Shown here piece by piece: positions 43,165 through 52,468 of a DNA stretch of 61,810 nucleotides. Location of the stretch: contig CAXSBR010000018.1 of the NCBI GenBank assembly GCA_964236495.1, positions 1 through 61,810 of the forward strand, read 5' to 3'. Positions within the stretch are counted from its first letter, which is position 1, and every line of letters starts with the position of its first letter. The DNA comes from CAXSBR01 sp964236495 (GTDB lineage: Bacteria; Actinomycetota; Actinomycetes; Mycobacteriales; Jatrophihabitantaceae). Under the pieces are notes generated by a model. The model did no database searches, had not been told where the DNA came from, and saw only the letters and a list, made by a program, of their open reading frames with translations. The position numbers and the translations under genes were made by a program.

Positions 43165-43440
43165 GTGAACCGCAAGGAACTAGTCGCCGCCGTAGCGGAT
43201 GAGGCCGACACCGAGCAGAAGACGGTCGACGCCGTGCTGCGTGGCCTTCAGGGTGTGCTCGAAAGTGCGGTCAAGAAGGGCGAGAAGGTCAGCGTCCCTG
43301 GCTTCTTCGCCGTATCGGTCGGCGAGCGCGCCGCCCGCGAAGGCCGCAACCCCGCCACCGGCGAGACCATCAAGATCAAGGCCGCGAAGACGGTCAAGTT
43401 CACCCCCGGCAGCGCCCTGAAGGACGCCGCCAACAAGTAA
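43165..43440 (+). CDS. HU family DNA-binding protein
   Basis: The 91-residue protein (GTG start, GAAGGAG upstream) begins MNRKELVAAVADEADTEQKT and has VSVPGFFAVSVGERAAREGR then NPATGETIKI, the HU/IHF arm with the RNPATG tip. It lacks the long basic lysine-rich tail of mycobacterial HupB. As a dimer it bends and compacts DNA. A strong hairpin terminator follows. Confidence 0.96.
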   Translation: MNRKELVAAVADEADTEQKTVDAVLRGLQGVLESAVKKGEKVSVPGFFAVSVGERAAREGRNPATGETIKIKAAKTVKFTPGSALKDAANK

Positions 43441-43493
43441 GCCGGCACTGCTGCGCACTACTGCAGCACCCGCACGGCCCAGCTCAGTGCGCC

Positions 43494-43533
43494 GAAAGGC
43501 CGGCTCCCACCGCACTCGGGAAGCCGGCCTTTC
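43494..43533. terminator. Bidirectional hairpin terminator
   Basis: GAAAGGCCGGCT (43494-43505) pairs perfectly with 43522-43533 over a 16-nt loop. The ends are AAAG and CTTT, giving partial U-tracts in both directions. It serves both the HU gene and the convergent MauE-DsbA gene. Confidence 0.85.
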
Positions 43534-43552
43534 GCGTTTCGGCGCGCCTCGT

Positions 43553-44830
43553 TCAGGCCGTCTTGAGCTTGGCTTGGGCGTTCTTGATCGCCGCAAGCAC
43601 CGCGTCGGCCTTGGTTCCGCCCGCGACGACCTTGCCGTTCACCATGACCGTCGGCGTGCCCGACACCTTGCGCTTGCTCGCGTTGTCGGTGATGGCCTGC
43701 ACCAGGGCCTTGTGCTGCTCGGTGGACACGCACGTCTGGAATATCGACAGCTGATCGGCCGTCACCTTGGGCACCGCCTGTCTCAGGTAGGTCGTGAAGT
43801 CCGCGTCAGAGCGGCCGTTTCCGTTCTCCGCCGGCTGCACCGAGGCTCCCGACTTGTCCTTGCCGTACAGCACCGCGTGAAACTGTCCGAACGCCGTCGG
43901 ACTGATGTCTGAGACGCACAGGCCCGCGTTCGCCGCCCGAGAGGAGTAACGGTTGCCGTTGGACGACGCATCCAGGAACGCCATCATGTGGTAGCGCACC
44001 TTCACCGACCCGTCGGCAACCATCTTGGCCAGCGGCACGCCGAGCTGGGACTCCAGCTCCTGGCAGATCGGGCATTGGAAGTCCTCGAACTCGTCGACCG
44101 TCACCGGCGCGGACGCCTTGCCTACGACGACGCCGTTGGTCACGCTGGCGTTCGTCGCCTCCAGGCTGCCCTGAATCTTCGACCGGCCGGCCTGGACGCC
44201 GACACCGACACCGATGATGCTGACCATCGCCACCACCAGACCCACTGTCAGCGCCAGGAACCGCTGCCGGCCCCGCAGTTGCCGTTGCCGAGCGGCGCGC
44301 ATGGCCTGGTAGCGCTGAACAGCCTTGGGATCACGACGTACCCGCTTGGCCGACGGCGGAGCAACGTCGTGACCCTCGGTGACCAGCTGGTCGATCGCCA
44401 GCTGGCTGATCGGGTACAGCACCAGGAAGAGCGCCACGGCGAGCAGGCCGAGATCGCGCAGGATGTCCAAGGTGTAGTTGGTAGTGGTCGAGACGCCGCC
44501 ACCACCGAAGCAGCCGCACTCCAGCTTGATGCCCCGGGCCGCTGCTTGGACCAGTCCGATGAGAAAAACCGCGAACAGACCGGCCGACACCGCCGCGGCA
44601 TACCGCGTAGCCACGCCCAACAGCAGCACGATGGACAGCGCGATCTCCAGCGTGGGCAAGCCGTAGGCGATCACCTGGGAGAGCCACTCCGGTGTCGCGT
44701 CGTACGCGCGCACGGCTCGCAGGAACTCCCGCGGGCTGCCGATCTTCTGTACCCCCGCGAGCAGCCACACCGCGAACAGCAGGAGGCGGGCGGCCAGGGC
44801 AGCCCAGCGACGGGACGCAGTCAAGTTCAC
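43553..44830 (-). CDS. MauE/DoxX-like membrane domain fused to DsbA-like thioredoxin
   Basis: Residues 10-148 form four TM helices with a CGC pair at 105-107, as in MauE/DoxX electron-transfer membrane proteins. A basic linker (RRDPKAVQRYQAMRAARQRQ) and a fifth TM (191-212) follow. Residues 235-425 are a DsbA/thioredoxin_4 domain with active site CPIC (253-256) and cis-Pro in SGTPTVMV, placed outside. The fusion probably lets one protein take electrons across the membrane and act on extracytoplasmic thiols. GTG start with GGAGG upstream. Confidence 0.88.
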   Translation of the reverse strand: MNLTASRRWAALAARLLLFAVWLLAGVQKIGSPREFLRAVRAYDATPEWLSQVIAYGLPTLEIALSIVLLLGVATRYAAAVSAGLFAVFLIGLVQAAARGIKLECGCFGGGGVSTTTNYTLDILRDLGLLAVALFLVLYPISQLAIDQLVTEGHDVAPPSAKRVRRDPKAVQRYQAMRAARQRQLRGRQRFLALTVGLVVAMVSIIGVGVGVQAGRSKIQGSLEATNASVTNGVVVGKASAPVTVDEFEDFQCPICQELESQLGVPLAKMVADGSVKVRYHMMAFLDASSNGNRYSSRAANAGLCVSDISPTAFGQFHAVLYGKDKSGASVQPAENGNGRSDADFTTYLRQAVPKVTADQLSIFQTCVSTEQHKALVQAITDNASKRKVSGTPTVMVNGKVVAGGTKADAVLAAIKNAQAKLKTA

Positions 44831-45009
44831 GAAGGCACGACCTCCAATACCGGGGGCGGGCTGCAGCTACGCCGCGGCGCCGGGCAACACGCCTACGCCA
44901 GCTGCCACCATAAACGGCTGATCGGCGTCGCCGCGGTTCCGCACACGGCTTGCACAGCTTGCCCATACGGATTGGTGCTGCGCGGTACGGCCACCGGCAC
45001 TGCGCAGCG

Positions 45010-45390
45010 TCAGCCGGTCAGTGCTACCGGCATTGTTGTTCTAACCTGCGGCTCGCCGACGCTGGAGTCGGCGTCGTCCATCTCGACCCGGATGCCGGTC
45101 GCACCAAGAGAGTGCAAGTGGTCCACGGCCGCGCACACCCGGTCGATCACCAGGGCCGTGACTGCGCCGCTGACGTGCACGGTGCTACCGATCACGCGCA
45201 CCCGTGAGCGCGCACGCCGGCCGTCCTGTTTCGCTGTTGCGAGTTCCGAGGGGGCCATGTCCGAGGTGGCCGATTGTGACGTGGCCAATTGTGAGGTCGC
45301 CAATTGCGAGGTCGCCAGCTGCGACGTGGCCAGCTTCACGGGCAGGTCAGTTTCTTCGTCGGTAAGAGAGGAGTACACGAGCCGGCTCAT
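45010..45390 (-). CDS. Small protein with LATSQ repeats and a STAS-like C-terminus
   Basis: Start ATG 45390 follows GGAAG. The 126-residue protein begins MSRLVYSSLTDEETDLPVK, then repeats LATSQ about four times. The remainder (VRVIGSTVHVSGAVTALVID, RVCAAVDHLHSLGATGIRVE) has the strand-helix-strand pattern of a STAS domain, as in anti-sigma factor antagonists, but the usual phospho-Ser segment is not clear. The repeat is coded by a 15-bp tandem array. Function unproven. Confidence 0.55.
   Translation of the reverse strand: MSRLVYSSLTDEETDLPVKLATSQLATSQLATSQLATSQSATSDMAPSELATAKQDGRRARSRVRVIGSTVHVSGAVTALVIDRVCAAVDHLHSLGATGIRVEMDDADSSVGEPQVRTTMPVALTG
45266..45340 (-). repeat. 15-bp tandem repeat (5 copies) in the LATSQ region
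   Basis: Five units of about GT(G/C)GCCAATTGTGAG, period 15, keep the frame and code for LATSQ on the minus strand. Outer units are more diverged, as expected for an ageing array. Confidence 0.92.
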
Positions 45391-45595
45391 CAGCTTCCTC
45401 CGTTGCGGACAGTGCCCGGACGCCGTCCCAGGGGGTCAAAGGGCCGGCTGATCAGCGGGTTGCAACTGCACCGGCGTCAGATTAGCCGCTTTGACTGCAG
45501 CCGCCGGGCACAATTCGGTAACGAATTGAGCGGGTACTCAAACTGCTGTATGGACCGCCGCTACTCCCCGTCGGCGAGGTGTCAGAATCGAGACC

Positions 45596-46561
45596 ATGAC
45601 ACGATTCGGCTACACCCTCATGACCGAGCAGAGCGGTCCGAAGGACCTTGTCTCCTATGCCGCCGGCGCCGAAGCAGCAGGCTTCGAGTTTCTGGTGAGC
45701 AGCGACCACTACAACCCCTGGCTGGATGCGATGGGCCACGCGCCCTATGCCTGGTCGGTTCTGGGCGCGGTCGCTCAGGCGACCACGAACGTCGAGTTGA
45801 TGACGTACGTAACCTGCCCGACGATGCGCTACCAGCCCGCGGTGGTGGCGCAGAAGGCGGCGACGCTGGCGCTGCTCTCGGACAACCGGTTCACGCTGGG
45901 CCTGGGCTCCGGAGAGAACCTCAACGAGCACGTCGTCGGCGAGGGCTGGCCGGCCGTCGGCGTGCGCCAGGACATGCTCGAAGAGGCGATGACGATCATC
46001 CGGGAGCTGCTGACCGGCGAGCAGATCACCTTTGAGGGTGAGTACTTCCGAGTGGATCAGGCCAGGCTGTGGGACGTGCCGGGCGACGGGGTGCCGATCG
46101 GAGTCGCCGTTTCGGGACGGGAGTCGATCAACCGCTTCGCGCCGCTGGCCGAGCATCTGATCGCAGTGGAGCCCAAGCCCAACCTGATCGCGCAGTGGGA
46201 CGACGCAAAGGGCGCCGGTTCCCGCAAGATCGGGCAGATACCGATCTGTTGGGGCCCGCACAAAGACGCCGCAGCGCAACGGGCGCACGAACTGTTCCGA
46301 TGGTTCGGTGGTGGCTGGGGCGTCAACGCCGACCTGCCGATGCCCAAGTCCTTCGAGGCGGCGAGCCAGTTCGTGCGGGTGGACGACGTCGCCAAGTCCA
46401 TCGCCTGCGGACCGGATCTCGACGCGCTCGCCGCGTCGGTGCAGCCGTTCCTGGAAGCCGGGTTCACCGACGTGGCGTTGGTGCAGATCGGCGACGAGAG
46501 CCAGGTGAAGTTCCTTGCCGAGGTGGCCGGCCCACTGCTGGACCGCCTGCGCGCGCTGTAG
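45596..46561 (+). CDS. F420-dependent LLM class oxidoreductase (TIGR03557-like)
   Basis: The 321-residue protein matches the F420-dependent glucose-6-phosphate dehydrogenase-like group: MTRFGYTLMTEQSGPKDLV, EFLVSSDHYNPWLDAMGHAP, TYVTCPTMRYQPAVVAQKAA, SDNRFTLGLGSGENLNEHV. SDHYNPW and GSGENLNEH are features linked with F420 binding in this family. The substrate is unknown. The fbi genes near 58 kb would supply its cofactor. Confidence 0.88.
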   Translation: MTRFGYTLMTEQSGPKDLVSYAAGAEAAGFEFLVSSDHYNPWLDAMGHAPYAWSVLGAVAQATTNVELMTYVTCPTMRYQPAVVAQKAATLALLSDNRFTLGLGSGENLNEHVVGEGWPAVGVRQDMLEEAMTIIRELLTGEQITFEGEYFRVDQARLWDVPGDGVPIGVAVSGRESINRFAPLAEHLIAVEPKPNLIAQWDDAKGAGSRKIGQIPICWGPHKDAAAQRAHELFRWFGGGWGVNADLPMPKSFEAASQFVRVDDVAKSIACGPDLDALAASVQPFLEAGFTDVALVQIGDESQVKFLAEVAGPLLDRLRAL

Positions 46562-46661
46562 TCAGACCCGAGGGCGTAGACGACCAGAGCCGGGACAGCG
46601 GAGACCGGACTATGGAGACAACTGGCTGAAGGACGCAAGAGCCATAACTGGGCACGACAGC

Positions 46662-46699
46662 CGAACGGCCGGCCTCCCTTTCGGGAGACCGGCCGTTCG
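46662..46699. terminator. Bidirectional hairpin terminator
   Basis: The arms 46662-46678 and 46683-46699 pair with one mismatch around a short T-rich loop. It lies between the convergent F420 oxidoreductase and sedolisin genes and should stop both. Confidence 0.85.
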
Positions 46700-46747
46700 C
46701 TTGCTTGTGGGCCGACTTGCGGCCGGGCCCAGCGTGCGGTTGACGCC

Positions 46748-48718
46748 TTACGCGGTCTTCTTGACGCTCGTCAGCCAGGACTGCTTCGGAACGCCGACAC
46801 CAGTGGTGTCGTCCCAGCCGGTGACCGTGGTCAGGCTGGAGTTCTGGTCGAAGGTGCGCACCGAGTACAGCAGACCGGCATCCTCGTTCTCACCGTTCTT
46901 GAAGTCCACGCGGACGTTGCCCGCATCGACCGGAGCGCCCTTGACGTCGGTGAAGACACCCGACTTCGCCTGTGCGTAGATCATCGGGTTGAGGAAGCCC
47001 AGCCGCTGGCCGGCGTTCTGCGAGAGCAGCGCCGTCATGCCCGCGAACAATGGCGACGCGAGGCTGGTGCCGCCGATGCGGTACTCGCCGTAGTGCACGC
47101 CGCTGTTCTTGAACGCCTGTGTCTGTCCGACCAGCATGCCCGTGGTGGGGTCGGCGTCCATTGCTACGTCGGGAACCGCCCGCCCCGGCGCTGCCGAAGC
47201 CGGCACGACGCCGTTTTGGTAGCTGGGGCGGTTAAACAGCTTGGAGTAGCCACCGCCGGCACCGTAGAGGTAGCCGACGGGCAGCAACTTTGTGCCGTCC
47301 GCGCTCGGGCATAACTGCACCCAAGACTTGCCGTCCTTGCTCACGCAGTACTTCTCGGTTCCCCAGCCGGTCGACCACTTCAGGCTGCCGTCGTAGTCGA
47401 TCGCGGTGGACGTGCCACCGACGGCCGTGACGTTCGGGTCCGAAGCGGAGGAGTCGGTCTGCTTGATACCGGTGTTGGCCAGCTCGTCGCCGTTGTCACC
47501 CGAGGAGAACATGAAGCTGATCCCCTGCAGCGCGGCCTGGAGGAAGAGCTGGTGGTTGGCAGCCAGCAGGCCGGTGGTCTCGTACTCGTCGGCCTCACCG
47601 TAAGAGTTGGTGACGATGGAGACCTTGTCTTGGTTAACCAGCCGGTGAACGATCGAATAGAAGTCGTCGTCGTAGCAACTCTTCGCCGCGTAGTAGCGAA
47701 TATTCGCATCCGGAGCCATTGCATGCACGGCTTCAACGTCGAGGGTCTGCTCGCCGAACCAGCCGGAGGCGTCGCAGCCCGTCGCGCTGGTGTCGCCGTG
47801 GGTGTAAGACGTCTGCAGGCTCTGGGAGTACTGCCCGACGGCGTAGCTGCTGTCGCCGTTGTTGGCGGCGTAGGTGCTGGCGTCGGTGCGGATGGTGGGC
47901 GAGGCGTAGGCGTCGACGATGCCCACGGTGACGCCCTTACCGGTCAACGTTGTGTTGCCTTCGTAAGCCGCGCGCAACTGCGGACCGGTGTAGCCACAGA
48001 CCGCAAAGGGCAGCGCCTTGCCCTTGAACAGGGGCAGCTTGGTGCGGTAGTCAGCCTGGTAAGTAGCGCTCAGCTGGCCGTAGTAGGTGGAGCAGGGCCG
48101 AGCATTGTTGAAGCCTGGAGACGGTGGGAACGTGGTAGCCGGCTTCTTCATCGCGACCGAGGTGTCGATGCCGGTAACCGAGAGCACCGAACTCGCCACG
48201 GCGGCGGGCACGGTGAGGGCCTTGGTGTTGGCCTGCACCCGCTTGCCGTCGTGGGCAAAGCTGGCGATGTGGGTGCTGAAGGCCGACTGCGCCTTGCCTA
48301 CGGATCCGCTGACCTGCACATAGGCGTTGTAAGCACCCACGGACTTGACGGTCAGCCCGTTGGCGCCCAGCCATGCCTCGACCTTGGCCACGCTTTGCGG
48401 CGTGGGGTCGAAGGCGCGGTGGTACTGGGCCGGGGTGATGTACTTGTGGTAGGAGGGGCTGCCGGCGGTGGACACAGCCTTGACAGCTGCTTCCACGGCG
48501 GCGGTTCCCCCGTTGGGCGTCAGGTAAACCTTGAAGTTGACGGGCGCCTTGGAACTGGCTCTGCCCAACTCTTTTGCTTTGCCCAGCCACACCGGCGTGC
48601 TCTTGCCGATGGCCTTGCGAGCTGACGGAGCAGCACCAGCGCTGCCCGCGCCGGCCAATGCGGCGACGACGAGTGCCGACGTCGCAGTGGCCGCGATCAG
48701 CGGTTTCTTAACGCGCAT
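46748..48718 (-). CDS. Secreted pro-kumamolisin type S53 peptidase
   Basis: ATG 48718 with AGGAGG upstream gives 656 residues. Signal peptide: KKPLIAATATSALVVAALAGAGSAGA. A pro-kumamolisin activation domain (about 45-185) includes SYHKYITPAQYHRAFDP. The catalytic part has EQTLDVEAVHAMAP (Glu, Asp), FSSGDNGDE (oxyanion Asp) and GGTSLASPLFAG (Ser). It is autoprocessed and acts as an endopeptidase outside the cell. It is a second S53 enzyme in the window, but with a propeptide. Confidence 0.93.
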   Translation of the reverse strand: MRVKKPLIAATATSALVVAALAGAGSAGAAPSARKAIGKSTPVWLGKAKELGRASSKAPVNFKVYLTPNGGTAAVEAAVKAVSTAGSPSYHKYITPAQYHRAFDPTPQSVAKVEAWLGANGLTVKSVGAYNAYVQVSGSVGKAQSAFSTHIASFAHDGKRVQANTKALTVPAAVASSVLSVTGIDTSVAMKKPATTFPPSPGFNNARPCSTYYGQLSATYQADYRTKLPLFKGKALPFAVCGYTGPQLRAAYEGNTTLTGKGVTVGIVDAYASPTIRTDASTYAANNGDSSYAVGQYSQSLQTSYTHGDTSATGCDASGWFGEQTLDVEAVHAMAPDANIRYYAAKSCYDDDFYSIVHRLVNQDKVSIVTNSYGEADEYETTGLLAANHQLFLQAALQGISFMFSSGDNGDELANTGIKQTDSSASDPNVTAVGGTSTAIDYDGSLKWSTGWGTEKYCVSKDGKSWVQLCPSADGTKLLPVGYLYGAGGGYSKLFNRPSYQNGVVPASAAPGRAVPDVAMDADPTTGMLVGQTQAFKNSGVHYGEYRIGGTSLASPLFAGMTALLSQNAGQRLGFLNPMIYAQAKSGVFTDVKGAPVDAGNVRVDFKNGENEDAGLLYSVRTFDQNSSLTTVTGWDDTTGVGVPKQSWLTSVKKTA

Positions 48719-48946
48719 ACTTTGCCTCCTGGCAACGGTTTGCAACGGCTTCGGTCCCGTCCCGCTGCATTACACGTACCAGCGTTCGTGGTCCCCTTAA
48801 CCGACACTTAACCATGGGGCTGCGACAGTTTCGCTACCAGGTGGTTACCGGGCCAAATCCGATCGAGTCCGGCAGATCGCATGCGGTGCAGTTGCGGGCG
48901 GCCCGTCCTAGAACCTCTACCGGTCGGCCAGCGCTACAACGCAAGC

Positions 48947-48975
48947 GGCGCCGCCACCCGTAGGGGTGCGGCGCC
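48947..48975 (-). terminator. Hairpin downstream of tmRNA
   Basis: GGCGCCGCCACCC (48947-48959) pairs with 48963-48975 with one mismatch and a 3-nt loop, about 60 bases beyond the tmRNA 3' end. No clear U-run follows on the minus strand. Confidence 0.6.
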
Positions 48976-49036
48976 GACGTGCCGGCTGGTGCGGTGTTCT
49001 CGGTGCGGTGTTTCTTGGTGCGGTGTGTGCTCTCGA

Positions 49037-49410
49037 TGGTGGAGGTGGCGGGAATCGAACCCGCGTCCTCCGCCGTTCTGACAGGTCTTCTCCGGGCGCA
49101 GTGCACATCGTCCCTACTCGGCCCCACCGGTCATGTGCACAAGCCGGTGCGACGGGCCCAGCCGCTGTGAGTTGTCCCGTTCCCACCCGCGACCGACGGG
49201 AACGGTGAGTCGCCTAGCTGATGCCAGGACCCGGGCCGGCAACGAACCCGGACTGACACAGTTGCTTCGCTACTTAGGCAGCGAGAGCGAACTGAGCGCG
49301 ATTATCATCGGCGCTTATTGGTTTTGCATCGCTTTTTTAACGAGGTCAGCAATGCGGTCCTCGGCCCGCTTCCCCTGTCTCGACGCACGGAGTCGAGACC
49401 TTTCACCCCC
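49037..49410 (-). ncRNA. ssrA: tmRNA (ssrA)
   Basis: The 374-nt RNA has 5' GGGGGTG pairing with CACCTCC near the 3' end, encoded CCA, and the T-arm GCGGGTTCGATTCCCGC. The tag reading frame (49312-49274) is ADDNRAQFALAA then TAA, with the usual ALAA degron. It rescues stalled ribosomes with SmpB, whose gene is 142 bp upstream on the same strand. Confidence 0.95.
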
Positions 49411-49552
49411 AATGTCGGTGCTGCTGACAGCGCGCCGGGCGATCCGGCTGTTGCCGCGTCAACCATAACCGCCCAGCGCACGGGAGGCATCCGTAGCGGC
49501 GGTCCGACCGGCTCGACAACGGCCCAGCCGGGCCGGCGGAGCCCAGCCCGCG

Positions 49553-50053
49553 CTAGTCCATGCCTTTGTTGCGGCGGCCGAGGGCCTTTTGCACTTCTCG
49601 GTCCGCGTCACGACGGGCCATGTCTTGGCGCTTGTCATAGCTGTGCTTGCCCCGGGCCAGCGCGATCTCCACCTTGACCCTTCCCTCCCGGAAGTAGAGC
49701 GACAGCGGCACCAACGTCAGCCCGGACTCCTTGGTCTTGCCGATCAGCCGGATGATCTCCTGCTTGTGCAGCAGCAGCTTGCGCACCCGGCGCGGTTCGT
49801 GATTGGTCCACGACGCCTGGGTGTACTCCGGAATGTGCACGCCGTGCAGAAAGACCTCGCCAGCGTCGATCATCGCGAACCCGTCCACCAGCGACGCGCG
49901 GCCCTCGCGCAACGACTTGACCTCAGTGCCGGTCAGGACGAGCCCGGCCTCGAAGGCGTCCAGAACGGCGTAGTCGTGACGGGCCTTGCGGTTCTGGGCG
50001 ATCATCTTGCGCGCCGAATCCCGATTGCTCGACGCGTGCGAGGAGGCGACCAT
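49553..50053 (-). CDS. smpB: SsrA-binding protein SmpB
   Basis: The protein from ATG 50053 (GGGAG nine bases upstream) has 166 residues. Motifs: QNRKARHDYAVLDAFEAGLVLTGTEVKSLR, ASWTNHEPRRVRKLLLHKQEI, and the C-terminal KRQDMARRDADREVQKALGR tail that enters the decoding centre. It binds the tmRNA made from the next locus downstream. Confidence 0.97.
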   Translation of the reverse strand: MVASSHASSNRDSARKMIAQNRKARHDYAVLDAFEAGLVLTGTEVKSLREGRASLVDGFAMIDAGEVFLHGVHIPEYTQASWTNHEPRRVRKLLLHKQEIIRLIGKTKESGLTLVPLSLYFREGRVKVEIALARGKHSYDKRQDMARRDADREVQKALGRRNKGMD

Positions 50054-50150
50054 GACATCCATTCTCCCGCATCCGGCCAACTCCGATTCGGCCCATCTTT
50101 CTACGGGCTCCGCTCCTCGCTCCGCTCGATGCTCACCCGCCCAGCTCGGG

Positions 50151-51065
50151 CTAGAGGCGCACCATCAGGCGCAATGTCGCGAACGCCGTGACCGCAGCCA
50201 GCACGACCCCGCCCAGCGCACCGATACCACCGGAGATGATGACGTCGTTGAGCGACAGGTTGGGAAAGAGGTGGTTGTCCACCTGGCGCTTGAGGATGTT
50301 GCCCAGGATGACGCGCGTGCCGAGCCAGTCCAGCAGGATGCCCAACACCCCGCCCACGACAGCGGCGAGCACCGCCTCTATGACGAACGGCAGCTGCACC
50401 ATCCATCTGGACGCGCCTACCAGGCGCATGATCCCGGTCTCGCTGCGCCGTTGCATCGCTGCGAGTTGTACCGCGTTAGCCATGATCAACATAGCGCAGA
50501 CCATGACCGCGACGGCCACGATTGCCGCTGCAAGCCGAGCCTTGCTGAAAATATTCAGGAGCTCCTTGAGGCCCTCGTCCTGGCCCTGAACCTGATCGAC
50601 TCCAGGTGTGGCGGCATAGGATTTGGCGACCTGGGCGTAGTCCTTGCGGTTGTCATTGAGCTTGACGATGAACGACGCAGGCAGGAAGCCCGGTTCCAGC
50701 GCGTCGGCCGTACCACCGGAGAGCGTCGCCTTGCCTTTCCGGTACGCCGCTTCGAGATCGAGGTACTGGACGGACTTGATCGCCGGATCGGCCGTCAGAC
50801 GGGCCTGCAGAGCTCTGCGGTCGACGTCGCTGATCGCCTTGGTGCACGGCGAGTTGGCGCGGTAGGGCGCGGTGTTGCACAGATAGATCGAGGTGTTGAG
50901 GCGGTCGCCGTACATCGTCTGGAAGCGGCTGATGAACTGGGTTGCCAAGATCGCGCCGCCAGCGAAGCTCAGCGCGATGGCGGTGTTGAGGATGAGCGCC
51001 ACCGTCATCGTCAGGTTGCGGCGCACACCCGTGGCCACACCGGACATCACAAAGCTGGCGCGCAT
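50151..51065 (-). CDS. ftsX: Cell division protein FtsX
   Basis: The 304-residue permease has TM1 at about 20-42, a large outside domain (about 45-185, with two Cys in YLCNTAPYRANSPCTKAIS), and three TMs at about 185-300, the FtsX plan. It lies 65 bp after ftsE. FtsEX links ATP hydrolysis at the divisome to cell-wall hydrolases. Confidence 0.96.
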   Translation of the reverse strand: MRASFVMSGVATGVRRNLTMTVALILNTAIALSFAGGAILATQFISRFQTMYGDRLNTSIYLCNTAPYRANSPCTKAISDVDRRALQARLTADPAIKSVQYLDLEAAYRKGKATLSGGTADALEPGFLPASFIVKLNDNRKDYAQVAKSYAATPGVDQVQGQDEGLKELLNIFSKARLAAAIVAVAVMVCAMLIMANAVQLAAMQRRSETGIMRLVGASRWMVQLPFVIEAVLAAVVGGVLGILLDWLGTRVILGNILKRQVDNHLFPNLSLNDVIISGGIGALGGVVLAAVTAFATLRLMVRL

Positions 51066-51130
51066 GAAAACTCCTGCAATCTAAGTCGAGCTGAACAGTC
51101 GGAAGTCGGCGAGGGTGCTTGGTCTGCGCC

Positions 51131-51820
51131 TCAGCGAGCCACGCCGTAGACGCCGCGGCGCTGGTCGCGGATCACCTTGCCGGTGTCGAGTTCGACCACG
51201 CGACGGCGCATGGCGTCGACAATGTTGTTGTCGTGGGTAGCCATCACGACGGTGGTTCCGGTGCGGTTGATCCGCTCCAGCAGCGACATGATGCCCTGGC
51301 TGGTATCCGGATCCAGGTTGCCGGTGGGCTCGTCGGCAAGCAATACCAGCGGCCGGTTCACGAATGCGCGCGCGATCGCGACCCGCTGCTGCTCACCGCC
51401 CGACAGCTCATGCGGCATCCGGCGCGACTTGCCGATCAGGCCCACGAGATCCAGCACTTCGGGCACGGTGCGCTTGATGTAGCGGGTGGGCTTGTTGATG
51501 ACTTCCAGGGCGAAGGCGACGTTGTCATACACGTTCTTCTTGGGCAGCAGCCGGAAGTCCTGGAAGACGCAGCCGATCGTGCGCCGCAGCCCCGGCACCT
51601 TGCGCCCTGCCATCTTGGCCAGATTGCTGCCGTTGACCTCGATGGTGCCGCTACTGGGCATTTCCTCGCGCAGGAGCAGGCGCAGCACCGTCGACTTACC
51701 CGAACCGGACTGGCCGATCAGGAAGACGAACTCGCCCTTGTCCACGTCCAGATCCACAGAGTCCAGAGCCGGGCGGGTGCCCGCGGGATAGACCTTGCTG
51801 ACGTTCTGGAGGTGGATCAC
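51131..51820 (-). CDS. ftsE: Cell division ATP-binding protein FtsE
   Basis: The 229-residue ATPase has Walker A GQSGSGKST, signature LSGGEQQRVAIARAF, Walker B LLADEPTGNLD and the H-loop MATHD. MIHLQNVSKVYPAGTRPALD at the start is typical of FtsE. It pairs with FtsX downstream. Confidence 0.97.
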   Translation of the reverse strand: MIHLQNVSKVYPAGTRPALDSVDLDVDKGEFVFLIGQSGSGKSTVLRLLLREEMPSSGTIEVNGSNLAKMAGRKVPGLRRTIGCVFQDFRLLPKKNVYDNVAFALEVINKPTRYIKRTVPEVLDLVGLIGKSRRMPHELSGGEQQRVAIARAFVNRPLVLLADEPTGNLDPDTSQGIMSLLERINRTGTTVVMATHDNNIVDAMRRRVVELDTGKVIRDQRRGVYGVAR

Positions 51821-51904
51821 GGAGAGCCAGGGTACGCCGAACCGTTATCGAGCCTGGGAATGTGTGAACCAGCCAGGGTCAGCGTCACAGGGCTGGTCGC
51901 AGCC

Positions 51905-52315
51905 TCACTGCGGCCAGGCCACCTCGGTGACGCTGCCGCCGACGACGTCGGCCACCATGCGCACCGGCTCGGCAGGCCGTTCGTACAGCTCGTAGGTGCC
52001 TGCGGCCAGGGCCGGGTACACCGCGCAGTAGATGACGCCGACGGGTGCGTGGCGCGCCACCACGGCAACGTGCGGCCAGGGCGACGCCGAGGGTGAATCG
52101 TGGTTGTGCTCGTGATTTTCGTCGTGGGAGTGCGAGTGCGCTTCGTGATCGTGATCGCCCTGAACATGCGGCCGCTGATCGGCAGCGCCCACCGGACGGA
52201 TCTCGATCTCGATGCCCTCCATCTCAGCAGGCGTGGCCACGATCAGCGCACCGATGTCTCCGCCGATGTCGAGCACGACCGAGCCCTGCCCGGCGAAACT
52301 GTTGTCCTCAGCCAT
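51905..52315 (-). CDS. Uncharacterised protein with His-rich insert
   Basis: ATG 52315 (AAAGG nine bases upstream) gives 136 residues. An N-terminal beta-rich part (GSVVLDIGGDIGALIVATPA) is followed by a low-complexity insert HDHEAHSHSHDENHEHNHD and a C-terminal part with VIYCAVYPALAAGTYELY and GGSVTEVAWPQ. The His/Asp/Glu run is a likely zinc, nickel or copper site. There is no signal peptide. It is downstream of the DUF4331 and Tat genes on one strand. Confidence 0.7.
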   Translation of the reverse strand: MAEDNSFAGQGSVVLDIGGDIGALIVATPAEMEGIEIEIRPVGAADQRPHVQGDHDHEAHSHSHDENHEHNHDSPSASPWPHVAVVARHAPVGVIYCAVYPALAAGTYELYERPAEPVRMVADVVGGSVTEVAWPQ

Positions 52316-52468
52316 GACGGCAACCTTTCCGTCGCTGCTCACGCGACCGTGTCGAATCGTGTCTGATCTTCACTACCGCGGCAAGCGTGCACCCGCGAGG
52401 TACAAGCTCGGCGGGCCGCAATACATGCCGGCCCGCCGAGCCCTACAACGATGTAACTGCCCGCAGAA

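Noticed and set aside
45010..45390. CRISPR-like array because of regular 15-bp repeats
   Set aside because: There are no spacers, units are contiguous and in frame with a coding sequence.
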